From Cryptomeria japonica (taxonomy: Eukaryota > Streptophyta > Pinopsida > Cupressales > Cupressaceae), in NCBI RefSeq assembly GCF_030272615.1, contig NC_081412.1, positions 691,930,083 through 691,994,082 of the forward strand: a stretch of 64,000 nt of DNA, given 5' to 3'. The notes under the pieces are model-generated. The model worked only from the letters and a program-made list of their open reading frames with translations. It was not told the origin of the DNA and did not search any database. A program made the position numbers and the translations under genes. How positions within the stretch are numbered: position 1 is the stretch's first letter; every line of letters starts with the position of its first letter. This document shows, in pieces, positions 11,198 through 21,395 of this stretch.

Positions 11198-12687
11198 ATG
11201 ACATCTAGATCTTCAACTCCTACTTTTATTGCAAATCCAAGGCATGTATTCAAGGAGGTTCCCCTTATTGCTAAGAAAGAAGACTCTGTAGGAGCATTAT
11301 CTAGGGTTCCTAATGGCGTGATGTATGTTGAAGATGTGAGGGCATACATTCACTACACCCTGGAGGATCTAGGCATAGAGGAAATCAAAGGCATGTATCA
11401 ATCCGCGATACTAGGCAGCTCCTGAACCATCAAGCCGGAATACAAAGCAATTGAGGATCTAGGGTTAACCAATATTCTATACATACCAAAATTCAAAGAT
11501 GAGATCATCAGATATGTTTTGAGCAGGGTTCACAACAAGTTCATCTGGCTGGATCGGCCTTACATGATCACCAAGGAGGCTATTCAAGTAGTCACTGACT
11601 TACCCAAAGTTGGACAAGAACCTGGCAAGAAAATTTCCAACACGGAGGTTGAGAAACTCACTGGTGCAACTCATGATAGCAGATCAATGAGGATCAACAC
11701 TATCACTGACACTGATGTGAAATTTGCAAGCATGATAATAGGTTATAAGGTAAATCAATCTAGCCGATTGAATTCTATTGCTAGTTCTTCCATTCATGTT
11801 GCATATCAGATGCTGAGGAATGGTGTAAAATATGATTTATGTGAATGTTTGAGGAGTGAATTGATGTCGAACCTTGGAAAGATAAAGGGAGTTAAGAAAG
11901 GAACTTTTAGCTACGTAAATTTGATTGTTTGTTTAATGCTTTACTTCCTGAATGAGCTACCTAGTCTAGGGAAGAAGCGTTGGGCTCATGACATATTGGT
12001 GGGTATGCAAATCAAGGAAGAAATCACTGGTCTTGCTACCAGAAGAGATGAGAAAATTTTGGGTTATTTCAAAATATTCCAAGAAAACATGAGGCAGAGG
12101 GAGAGGTTATCGAAGAACATCATGGAGAAGTACTCCACTGATATTTGTTTCATGGTGAAGACCAATGAAACCCTCATGGAAGCAGTTGAATCAAGGACCA
12201 TATGAGTTACAAAACTTGGATATGAGGTGGATGATAATATTCTATACCTGTATGCAAAAATGCTGCTAGATACCCCATTGGATGACAAAACAGAGCATTT
12301 TGGCACGACATAATAGAAGGCCTTTGAAGTCAAAACTGGCTTCAACAGTAAGAGAAGGAAGAAGCAAATAGACAAGATGTCTGCATATATACAGGATGTA
12401 ATTCATAAGATAGACACTCAACTAGGTTCTGGATCCAAACCGGCAGTGGCTAGTACTGTAGAAATAAAGAAGCCTGAAACTTACACTTCTACCATCACTT
12501 CTGATTCTGACCCTGAAGACAATGAACCTCTAGCTTTCAGAAGGGTACAAAGGAAGAAACTAGATCAGCCACCGGTAGAGCAGAAGAAGGTGGAGCCTAG
12601 GAGGAGACTTCTTAGAAAGGCAACTAAACCTATTGCACTGCCACCTCCAGCAAGGAAGCCTATACAAAAGAGAAAACTAGTTACATC
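11198..12687 (+). pseudogene. ORF X of element E, N-terminal part
   Basis: From the ATG at 11198 one frame runs to the gypsy insertion at 12687. It is broken only by stops at 11423, 12203 and a pair near 12311. Residues 1-330 look globular. Notable parts are 'FIWLDRPYMITKEAIQVV', 'VAYQMLRNGVKYDLCECLR' and 'EKYSTDICFMVKT', followed by a basic Pro/Lys-rich linker ('RRLLRKATKPIALPPP', about 12540-12680). The frame continues exactly at 36756 when the insertion and one acatc repeat are removed (...VTS then TLATPS...). Total length with the second part is about 985 codons. Function unknown. Some similarity in style to plant transposon-associated N-terminal domains is possible, but I cannot name a family. 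Confidence 0.65.
12683..12687. repeat. Target site duplication of element A (left)
   Basis: acatc, repeated at 36751-36755. Confidence 0.9.
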
Positions 12688-13463
12688 TGTATACGATGAA
12701 AATGGATAACAACAATAATATTGAAAGACTAAATGAATTCAACCACAAAACCCTAGCCTAACAACAACAAAGATCCACCATAACATATGAAGATTACCTA
12801 AGACAATGTAAATCAAATGAAATCACAAAGATTATACCATTACATGTCCAATAGGGTTTGGATCTCCATTCTTCCTATCTCCATTGATCTTGCTTGATAT
12901 ATTTGCTCTCAGATTTTATGTGCACAAGAGCTCAACAAAGAACGGATGCGGTTGCAAGTAGGATCGCATACAAAAAGCATAGTGTACTCAAGTGCATAAA
13001 TTGATTAGCCAAGGTTTGATAATGAAGGAAGCATCTCTTTATATAGAAGACACCATAAGAAATGGAGGGATAAGATTGAGAGGTGTAAAAAGAGGTTGGC
13101 TATGATTAGAGGGTAGGTAAAAGAAATAAGAAAATAATGAAAGGGTAGGTAGTGTATGAATTAAGAGATGAGTGACATGTGTCATGGGTAGAAAAGGTTA
13201 ATGAATTAATTAAATAAATAAAGATTTATTTAATAAATAGAAGAAGTGGGATCAATTAAATAAATAAGATATTTATTTACTTTAGGAAAATGATAATTTA
13301 AATAAATAAAGGTATTTATTTAAATGAGAAATAAGGCTAGAAGAGGATAAATGAATTAATTAAATAAATAAAGATTTATTTAATTAATAGAAAAATTAGG
13401 CTAAAGTAATTAAATAAATAAAGATATTTATTTAATTAGATGTGACAATTTTAGGTGTCTACA
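12688..13463 (-). repeat. 3' LTR of element A
   Basis: 776 bp. On the minus strand it starts TGTAGACACC and ends at the TG..CA border next to acatc. It contains several AT-rich near-palindromic units built on 'ttaaataaataaa..tttatttaa' (13200-13440). Same family as 36026-36750, 52509-53285 and 63252-64000. Confidence 0.9.
13037..13046 (-). promoter_or_regulatory. TATA box in the 3' LTR of element A
   Basis: Reads CTATATAAAG on the minus strand, in the middle of the LTR. It is conserved as CTATATAAGG in the other three LTRs of this family. Confidence 0.55.
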
Positions 13464-13482
13464 TTTTGCCCCTCTTTGAGAC
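13464..13482 (-). other. Polypurine tract of element A
   Basis: On the minus strand, AAAGAGGGGCAAAA directly precedes TGTAGACACC of the 3' LTR. Identical in element B at 53286-53304. Confidence 0.85.
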
Positions 13483-13811
13483 AATGTGGCTTGTCGCGTT
13501 GTTTCAAAGAAGATGAGATGAACTGATACAAAGTTGCCCCAAGATGGGAATGATATGCCCCCTCAAGATATTGGATGAAAATATCTGAAAAGATCACAGA
13601 CAATCTCTCGATAAGAAAGAAAGGCTAGAATGGACTGACCAGATAGGATAGAGTGACAGAGTCATGGGATAAAGAAGATTGACTCGGGGAACGTGGGCTA
13701 GGGCTAGGGTAGTCTATAAGATTGACCACGAGGGGAATACATCCTCATTGTCATCCACACATCCAAGAGATCACAGTGTAGAACAAGATAGAGAAGCAAT
13801 AGTTAGCAGCG

Positions 13812-13877
13812 ATGGCATTGATTCATAGATTCAATCGCATTCACCGATTTCAGAGGCCAGCAGACGTAGGGGAGCCG
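13812..13877 (+). CDS. Exon 1 of the antisense PMD-like gene, element A
   Basis: 22 codons from the ATG at 13812 (MALIHRFNRIHRFQRP...) up to a strong donor CCG|GTAAGT at 13878. Element B has the same exon at 53631-53696, with the same length, phase 0 end and donor. At the protein level it keeps HRFxRxxRFQRPA. Conservation of coding sequence and donor in two copies is the basis for the call. The gene runs opposite to gag-pol. Its promoter is not identified; the 3' LTR lies about 350 bp upstream. Confidence 0.65.
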
Positions 13878-13984
13878 GTAAGTACCACCAAACCTCTTTG
13901 TACTTTGTAACAATAAATGTTGTCATTAATGCATCTTAGGTAGTGCAATAAATGCATGTTTAGGAAATGTCAAAAATGTCCAAA

Positions 13985-14245
13985 AATGGGTAGGCGCATG
14001 TATGTTGGCTAGGCACATCTATGTTTGTGCTAGGCATGTCTATGCTACGAAAAGCGTCTGTGCCAAAGGTGAGCACATCTGTGTTGTTCAGGTGCGTTTG
14101 TGAAATGTTGGCATGTTTGTGTAGGACAGGCATGTCTATGTAGAGCATAGGCACGTCTGTGTATTTCAAGCTTGTCTGTGCAGAGCAGGTGTGTTTATGC
14201 AGTCTATAAGCACGTTTATGTCATGAAGGTGCATTTATGTCTTCA
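13985..14245 (+). repeat. Degenerate 'GCGTCTGTG' repeat cluster, element A intron
   Basis: About ten irregularly spaced copies of motifs such as gcatgtatgt, gcacatctatg, gcgtctgtg and gcacgtctgtg. They are decayed relative to element B (53812-54010), where gcgcgtctgtgt is clearer. The complement, cacagacgcg, is repeated in the 5' leader. Confidence 0.6.
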
Positions 14246-14452
14246 AGGTCAAATCGGCAATTCTGTGATGAACATACGTTGTCAATTAGATAAGCTACTG
14301 AGAGGATACACTCAAGAAGGTCCTCTAGGGAAGACTAGGATAGCAAATAGGGCTAGGATTGACAATTCTGTGATAGAACATATGTTGCCAATTAGGAAAC
14401 TACTCAAGAGGATTCACTCAAGTAGAGGCCCTAGGATAGGATAGATCAAGCA

Positions 14453-14676
14453 AATTTGTGATGAACAGTGAGTACCAAGACGTAGTACTTTGTGATGAAC
14501 AGGAAGTACTAAAATATGAGCAACACTTTGTGATGAATAGTGAGTGCAAAAACGTAGTACTTTGTGATGAACAAGGAGTACCACTAGGATAAAAAGCAAC
14601 ATTTTGTGATGAACAGGGAATGCCACTAGGATAGAAGCAACACTTTGTGATAAATAGTGAGTGTCACTTTGACTAA
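14453..14676 (+). repeat. Hairpin repeat array (TTGTGATGAACAGG loop), element A
   Basis: Six units of 35-45 bp, each with ttgtgatgaacag or a close variant flanked by short complementary arms. Examples: gtagtact..agtacta (14482-14511), cact..agtg, catt..aatg. Only the first unit lacks a matching left arm. Element B has seven comparable units. Confidence 0.8.
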
Positions 14677-14700
14677 CACAGTTGATTTGCTTAACTATAG

Positions 14701-16608
14701 GAGTATTTGCCTATGCTGGAGTTGCGAGAGAGATTCCCGTTGACTCAGAGGTTGTGACCAGAGTTGACATTCAAGGACAGAGCTGCCATTGAGGGTATGG
14801 GTTTGCAACATATTATGTATGTGCCTGAGTTTCGGGCAAACTTGGGGTTGCTGACTGCGCTAGCTGAGAGATGGCACTCAGAGACTTGTACGTTTCATTT
14901 ACCAATGGGTGAGATGATAGTCACCTTAGAGGATGTTTACAGGATTCTGTGGGCATCGATCTATGGGGAGCTGATTCCTTATGATCGAGAGGGAGATAGG
15001 GAGGCCCTGAGACAAGTGTTTCATGATTCAGGACTAGAGATGAGGGCTAGACACATGGTATGGGACATGATGACAGCGATAGGACTGGCACTACCAGCAG
15101 TGCTAGGAGGAGTGATCAATGGGTTCTTGTGTCCAGACAGGGCGACACGAGGGTTGGCTATGGGCTGGGGGAGCACCTTGGAGACACTAGCTATATAGCA
15201 CACCAGATATGCCTAGGGATTGTGTGTGCTGGCACACTTGTGCTATGAGCTACATTAGTTTGTGTATCATGGATCCGTAAGATTGGATTGTGGAGTTACA
15301 TTGTTGCAAGTATGGGCCTAAGAGCATCTACTAGTTACTCGACCGATAAACTTTAGGGGTAGGGGTCATGGATGCAGTTTTGTGCATTTGTATGATATGA
15401 TTACATCATAGCCACGGATTGGCAGGTTGGAGCATTGGCGTCGAGTCCTGGATGAGATTGGCACTATGATATGGAGGCCATACCATGGGTGCGAGCAGTG
15501 GGAGGAGGACGCAGTAGATCTACCGTATACTTTCTGGAGCAGATATCTGATTGGGCCGACACCCTATGTATTGGAGAGACAGCTGGTTGACAGGGTATGT
15601 AGGTAGTTTGGCTGTATTCAGTGGATGCCATAGGGTTCTAGGATGTATGCTTAGATAGTCAGGGATCAGGAACACTTTGGGCCATTGTTGTCATATGATC
15701 AGGTTGTGATGCAGCTAATGGAGATGGTTCCCTTGCTGTGGGATATGTGGTCGGATATTGAGAATGCAGGTATGGATGCAGAGTATACTACATATTGGGC
15801 TGAGCATCCATTCCCATGACTGACAGACCTAGGGGAGGCGATAGATGGAGATGGTGGGGGGGATGGAGATGATGATGGAGATGGTGGAGGTAGAGGTCGA
15901 TGGAGGAGGCAAGGTGTAGTTGGAGAGAGGAGAGTGGCTCCATGGAGAGATGGTAGGGAGGAGAGACTCACTCGGGTGGTGAGGGGTCGCAATGGACTTC
16001 CATTACAAGTGCCAGCAGCACAGGGTCCGAGACATGCACAGGGATAAGGGCAGAGGTAGGTACAGGAAGAGGCATAGGGGGAGCCACAGGAAGAGGTACA
16101 TGGGGCCGAGGAGGAGGAGGATGAGCTGCTTGAGCTAAGGGAGATCTACTAGGGACAGGCAGATGAGATTCAGGACCTGGAGAGGGAGACAACTAGGCTC
16201 AGGAGGTGACTGAGGGAGACAAAGCATGAGCGGGATCAGGCTATCTAGCACTATACTGAGGCTGAGATAGCGCTAAGGGCTGGGAGGCAGGCGACAAAGG
16301 ATACAGGGGCTGGATATGCCTATGTTCTATGGGTAGGGGAGAAGATAGGTTACTAGTGAGACCTATATTATGGGGCAGTGGGTGAGAGCTTCCGTAGACC
16401 ATCACGGACAACGACAGCTAGGAGAGGGAGCCAGAGGAGACAAGCATCCAACAGTGGGGTTATGGGTCCTCCACCACCACTAGATAGAGGGGACAAGAGA
16501 GATGATCCTGGGGCAGGTCCTTTTAGGGCTCAGACTCCATCGAGGCCAGGCGGCTCCGAGGGAAGTGTTTTGTACCATTTCTATTATGATGTAGACACCT
16601 CCGAGTGA
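14701..16608 (+). pseudogene. Exon 2 of the antisense gene: plant mobile domain (PMD)-like protein
   Basis: 636 codons in one frame from the acceptor at 14701 to the TGA at 16606, with about 18 internal stops but no net frameshift. It begins EYLPMLELRERF. The best-preserved block (14764-15195) reads 'AERWHSETCTFHLPMGEM' and 'VTLEDVYRIL', the pattern of plant mobile domain proteins (MAIN/MAIL1 family, often carried by transposons). It continues with 'GRLEHWRRVLDEI' and 'WRPYHG' (about 15420-15490) and 'HFGPLLSYDQVVMQLMEM'. Then come a Gly/Asp-rich stretch (15840-15900), a Glu-rich helical segment (16090-16200) and a basic, Arg-rich tail (16378-16500). Many stops are TAG or TAA where Gln is likely. 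Role in the element unknown. Confidence 0.75.
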
Positions 16609-18254
16609 TTGTAGCCATATGATTTTGACATCATTGTATCATGACACTTTATATATATATATATATGAGATGATTCATCTTTGCGGCAGCTATATGCATG
16701 TGTACCTATGTGATGTTGCTTTGATGTGATTTATGATGATGATTATGATATGGATGCAAATATGTATATGAGGAAATGCAATATTTTTGTTCTTTTATGT
16801 TTTTAATATGTTATGCATGATGAAAATGTGAATGTATGAAATGCTAATGAATATGATAATGCAAATGATTATTTACATGATGAAAATATAAAATGTGCTA
16901 ACATGTGTTGTGTGCAGGATGTGATGCAATTGTGATACCTATATGTATGTATGAAATGCTTAATATGTGGCAATGCAGGTGTACCTACATGAAATGCAAA
17001 TATTTTTTTGGTATGTCATTATACTCAGTCATGTGATAGCAGGCTACATGGACTCAAGAAGGATGATGGAAGTCAATCGAGAAAGGGGGATGAAAGATAG
17101 AAAATATGAAAGTGAAAATAGCTTCTTGTGTGTTATCATCATTGAGCTTTATTATGGCAAGTAGGTTATGACAATAGAGGCATATGTTTGACCCAGAAAG
17201 TCATTGTACCTGTTTGCATGGAGATAAGACAGTCACAAACAAGGAATGCCCCAGTTCACACTAGACTCTTAGTGTCCTCATATCTTTGGACAAGTCATAG
17301 CATTACCAAGAGACAATCCACAGACAGCAAAAGAAAAGAGGTGATGATACCCCATCCTCGCCTTTCTAGTCAAAGACATCCTGGAGATAGAATCTCTAGT
17401 CAAAGACATCTTGGAAAAGCTAAAAGACATGTCACCAAAAAGATAAAATCAAAAGAAAATAAAGACTTGACACCAACATCCAATGTAGTCATCAAGTTTA
17501 GTGTCTCTTGTCACTTGTATAAGTCTTATTTGATTGTGGTCACAATGTTTACTTTCACAAAAAGGATAGATAGCACTGAACCATATGTTGTCTGAGTCTG
17601 TCGAAAGATTTGATTTGTTGAAGCCCATTTTTTGCTACTATCTCATCTGAAATTAACTGAATCCATGAAACTAATACTTTATTGCGGAGAAGATGGAACT
17701 TTATTGTGAATTGGCAATGCAGATATTGCTTTATTCTAGATTGTGCGCAAATAGACTGAAGAAAAAGTGGAAGAAACTGTACTCTTCGAAACATGTGATG
17801 CTCTCAGTTCCATACCCATCACTAGATGTAGGATTTTCCTTAGCCATAGATAGGAGCTAATTTATTATGGATGGAGAAAGGTGAAAAGGGAGGTTATTAT
17901 GGATGGATAACCAATTTTGGGTAGATCAATAACAAGCCATGATGGGAATGTGTATGCTTATTATGTATGAATAGGTCTTGAGTGTGTGCAAAGTGAAATG
18001 ATGAAATGGAATCCTGAAGGAGGGAGGAGCAATGTCTCTACACATGGTGCTGGTGACCCAGTTTTCACCATGGTACTTGCCCACGGCACCACCGAAGTGG
18101 TTTTCACCATTGGATGAAATTATTTCTCTTTACTTTTTTGATTTTTTTTTAATTTTTTTGTTGTCACAAGGCACCTGTTTGCCAGGTTTTCACCAAGTAA
18201 CGATTTTTTGTTTTATGATTTTTTTTGTATTTTGAATTAGGATACTCTGAAGAG
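16609..18254. other. 3' non-coding region between the PMD gene and pol, element A
   Basis: No supported gene. It includes a short (TA)n at 16651-16666, runs of 'gatgcaaat/gtatgaaatgc'-like sequence, and a T-rich tract at 18130-18240. Element B keeps the same region (54985-56696). Confidence 0.6.
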
Positions 18255-19589
18255 CTATGTGTAAAACCTACGAAGGTGCATGATGTTGATAGGATCCTCT
18301 AAAGGTTCACCCTCTGTGGTTGAGAGCTGATATGGACCAGATCCATATGTTGTTGTAATGATGTAAGGACCAAGCCAATTTGGTTCGAACTTGCCCTTCT
18401 TCTCTCTGTCTTGCTGATTTTTGGGGTTTTCCCTGAGAACCAAATCACCTACCTCAAATGTACGAGGCTTGACTTTGTGATTGTAGCTACGACTCATTTG
18501 TTGTTGATAAGCCTTGAGATGATTAAAAGCAGTTTGTCTTCGTTCATCCAATAGTTCAAGTTCTTGTAAGCGAGAGACCCTATAGTCTTCATCACTGATA
18601 ATGTTTTGCAAAGAGACTCGTAAAGAGGGTAGCTTGACCTCAATAGGCAAGATAGCTTCAGTGTCATAGACAAGTGAATAGGGTGTAGCTCCTGTAGGTG
18701 TTCGGACACTTGTGCGGTAGGCCCAAAGTGCAGGATTAAGTTGGATATGCCAATTACGGCCAACATCGTTGACTATCTTTTTTAAGATTTTAAGGATTGT
18801 TTTATTAGATGCCTCAGCTTGACCGTTACCTTGGGGGTAGTATGGTGTGGAGAAATGATGGGAAATATGGAATCAATCACAGAGTTCATGAACATCCTAA
18901 TTTTTGAAGGGATGCCCGTTATCGGTGATAATGGAAACAAGAATATAGTATCGACAAATGATGTAGTTGAGAATGAATGTAGTAATTTTTTTTCCAGTGA
19001 CTTGCATGAGAGGCATGGCTTCGATCCATTTTGTGAAATACTCTATGGCAGTGATAATGAATTTATGACCATTGGAGGATGGAGGGTGAATCTTGCCTAT
19101 GAGATCGATTCCCCACTGACAAAAGGGCCAAGGAGTCGCAATTGGTTGAAGTTCTTGTGCTGACACATGGATGAGTTCTCCATGAAGTTGACATTGCTTA
19201 CATTTCCTGACAAACTAATATGAATATTTTTCCATATTGGGCCAGTAATATCTAGACCTGATAAGTTTCTTGGCTAAGGTAGGACCACTAGAATGTGGAC
19301 CTCATATCCCTTCATGCACTTCACGTAACGCAATCTGAGCTTCGTCGCTTTCCAAACATCTAAGAAGAGTGCCATCTAGACCTCGACGGTATAGGACATC
19401 AGCTAAAATGACGTATCAAGAAGATTGGCGAATGAAAGTGTGATGTTGGTTATTAGATAGGTCAGGATGAAAGGTATTATCATGAAGGTATGTGAAAATG
19501 GAACCATATAACTGGGAATCAGGACCGACAACACATATTATCTCAGTAGGAGTGATTTAATATGAAGGAACCAAAAGATTATCCAACAA
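18255..19589 (-). pseudogene. Integrase of element A
   Basis: Same net frame as the upstream RT. It has the zinc-binding HHCC pattern ('REVHEGI', 'GPHSS', 'CKQC' on the minus strand near 19320-19200). The core has 'WGIDLIG' (first Asp), 'ITDNG' (second Asp) and 'PQGNGQAEASNK' (Glu). The C-terminal domain (18255-18600) has 'NHKVKPRTFEVGDLVLR' and the GPY-type motif 'FEPNWLGPYIIT', ending HLRRFYT. It inserts the cDNA copy. Several in-frame stops (e.g. near 18895 and 19215) inactivate it. No chromodomain follows, as expected for Tat elements. Confidence 0.85.
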
Positions 19590-20639
19590 GAACTCATAGT
19601 GGGTCTCATTCAGAGGTAGATCGATCAATGAAGCAATTGTAGCCATGGCATCTGCGGCTCAATTCTGCTCTCTTGGTATCTGCTCAAAGTCTATCTTTGT
19701 GAAATGTTGTTTTAGGTCATCCACCATTCTTTTGTAAGGCATTAATTTCTCATCCTTTTTTTGGTAATCATCAGTTGCTTGATGAATTACAAGTTGAGAG
19801 TCCCCAAAAACATGAAGTTCCTGGATCTTCCACTGAACTACAATCTGTAATCCAGTTGTTAATGCCTCATATTCTGCTATGTTATTAGTGTAGGGAAATG
19901 ATAATCGATATGATTTTGGTATAGAATCCCCTTGAGGAGTTATGAAGAGGATTCCAGGTTCTGCCCCATGCTGTGTGTATGAGCTGTCAAAGTATAGTTG
20001 CCATGGCTTTGCATGTGACACTGTTAAAATGGATTCATCTGGAAATTCTGAAATTAGAGGAACATCATCTATCATGGGGGCATCTGCTAACTTTTCTATG
20101 ATAGATTGTCCTTTTATTACTTTTCTGTCCACATACTCGATGTCTAATTCACTCAGGATCATTACCCATTTGGCTAGTTGCCCAGTAAGTGTTGCTTTAT
20201 TGAGAAGGTATTTCAATGGATTGATCCTTGCAACCAACTTAGTCTTATGAGTTAGCATGTAATGTCATAATTTCTGTGAAGCAAAGACCATAGCAAGACA
20301 TGCATGCTCAATTGGTGTGTAGTTTCACTCATATCCCACCAATGTGCAACTGATATAGTATACTACCTTTTCTTTGCCCTTAGCAACTTGTTGTGCTAAG
20401 AGTGCCCCCAGTGCTATTGAAGTAGCTAATATGTATAGTAATAAAGGCTGAACTGGAACTAGTGGCATCAAAACTGGTGGATTCAGAAGATAATCTTTGA
20501 GTATCTGGAAAGCCTGTTGACACTTATCATCCCATTTGAATTTGATGTTTTCATGTAGCAAGTGGTGAAAGAAATTACATTTATCTGCAAGTTGTGCTAT
20601 GAATCTTCGTATGGATTGAAGTCTCCCTTGCAAAGATCA
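19590..20639 (-). pseudogene. Double RNase H region of element A
   Basis: The first, degenerate RNase H follows the RT ('LLLYILATSIALGALLAQ' near 20450, 'QLAKWVMILSELDIEYV' near 20160). The second is better preserved: 'WQLYFDSSYT' (Asp), 'NNIAEYEALTTGL' (Glu), 'HVFGDSQLVIHQ' (Asp) and 'IPREQN' then 'AADAM' around a stop at 19659. Two tandem RNase H domains, the second of the archaeal-like type, are a mark of the Tat lineage. They degrade the RNA strand of the RNA/DNA hybrid. Stops lie between the parts. Confidence 0.8.
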
Positions 20640-21395
20640 AAGCTGACTGATGTTTCATGGTGGTTGCATCTCTAGGATGGCCTTGACTTTTGCTAGATCG
20701 ACTTCAATTCCTCTTTTTGATACAATGAATCCCAGGAGCTTCCCGGAGGTTACTCCAAAGACACATTTCTTAGGATTTAATCTTACTTTATATTTTTCCA
20801 ACCGATCAAAGACAACTAAAAGTATGTCCAAATGTGTATCTCTGTCTATTGATTTTCCCAAGAGGTCGTCAACATAATCTTCCATAGTAATGTGCATGAG
20901 ATCATGAAAGATAGTAGTCATGGCTCTTTGATATGTAGCACCTGCATTTTTTAGCCCAAAGGGCATGACATTCTAGTAGAAGGTTCCCCAAGGACAAGGA
21001 AATGTCATTTTGTGCTGATCCTCAGATGCAATTTTTATTTGATTGTAACCAAAGAATCCATCCATCAAAGATAACATCGCATGACCTGCTATGAGATCGA
21101 TGATCAAGTCAATATTTGGTAATGGAAAATCATCCTTAGGACAAGCTTTGTTGATGTCTCTGAAATCTATACATATTCTGATGCTACGTTCTGGTTTACT
21201 GACAGGCACTAAGTTGGAGATCCATTCAGGATAATCAATTGGGCGTATAAATCCGACATCCAATAATTTCTCAAGTTCTGCTTTGACTAGTAATGCCACT
21301 TGTGGATGCATCTTTCTTAATTTCTGTTTCACTAGTTTTGCCCCCGGTTTAACTATCAAATGATGCATTACCAAATCCGAATCCAATCTAGGCAT
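20640..21395 (-). pseudogene. Reverse transcriptase of element A
   Basis: The fingers and palm read 'SIRICIDFRDINKACPKDD', 'MLSLMDGFFGYNQIKI', 'MTFPCPWGTFY' and 'VMPFGLKNAGATYQRAM'. The catalytic box is YVDDLLG (about 20850), followed by 'KCVFGVTSGKLLGFIVS'. Length and order match a gypsy RT. A stop separates 'GTFY' from 'NVMPFG' (20973). It copies element RNA into DNA. Frame is conserved with protease and integrase. Confidence 0.9.

Larger units (their letters stand above)
13878..14700 (+). other. Intron of the antisense PMD-like gene, element A
   Basis: 823 bp, GT...AG. The donor is GTAAGT, the acceptor ends 'ttaactatag', and a branch-point-like CTAAC lies at 14673-14677. The intron contains the CGCGTCTGTG-type repeat cluster and the hairpin array annotated separately. 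Element B has an equivalent 746-bp intron. Confidence 0.65.

Noticed and set aside
16590-16602. TGTAGACACCT on the plus strand after the PMD frame, like the LTR start
   Set aside because: Only about 11 bases match; it encodes the end of the PMD frame (DVDTSE) and no LTR sequence follows.
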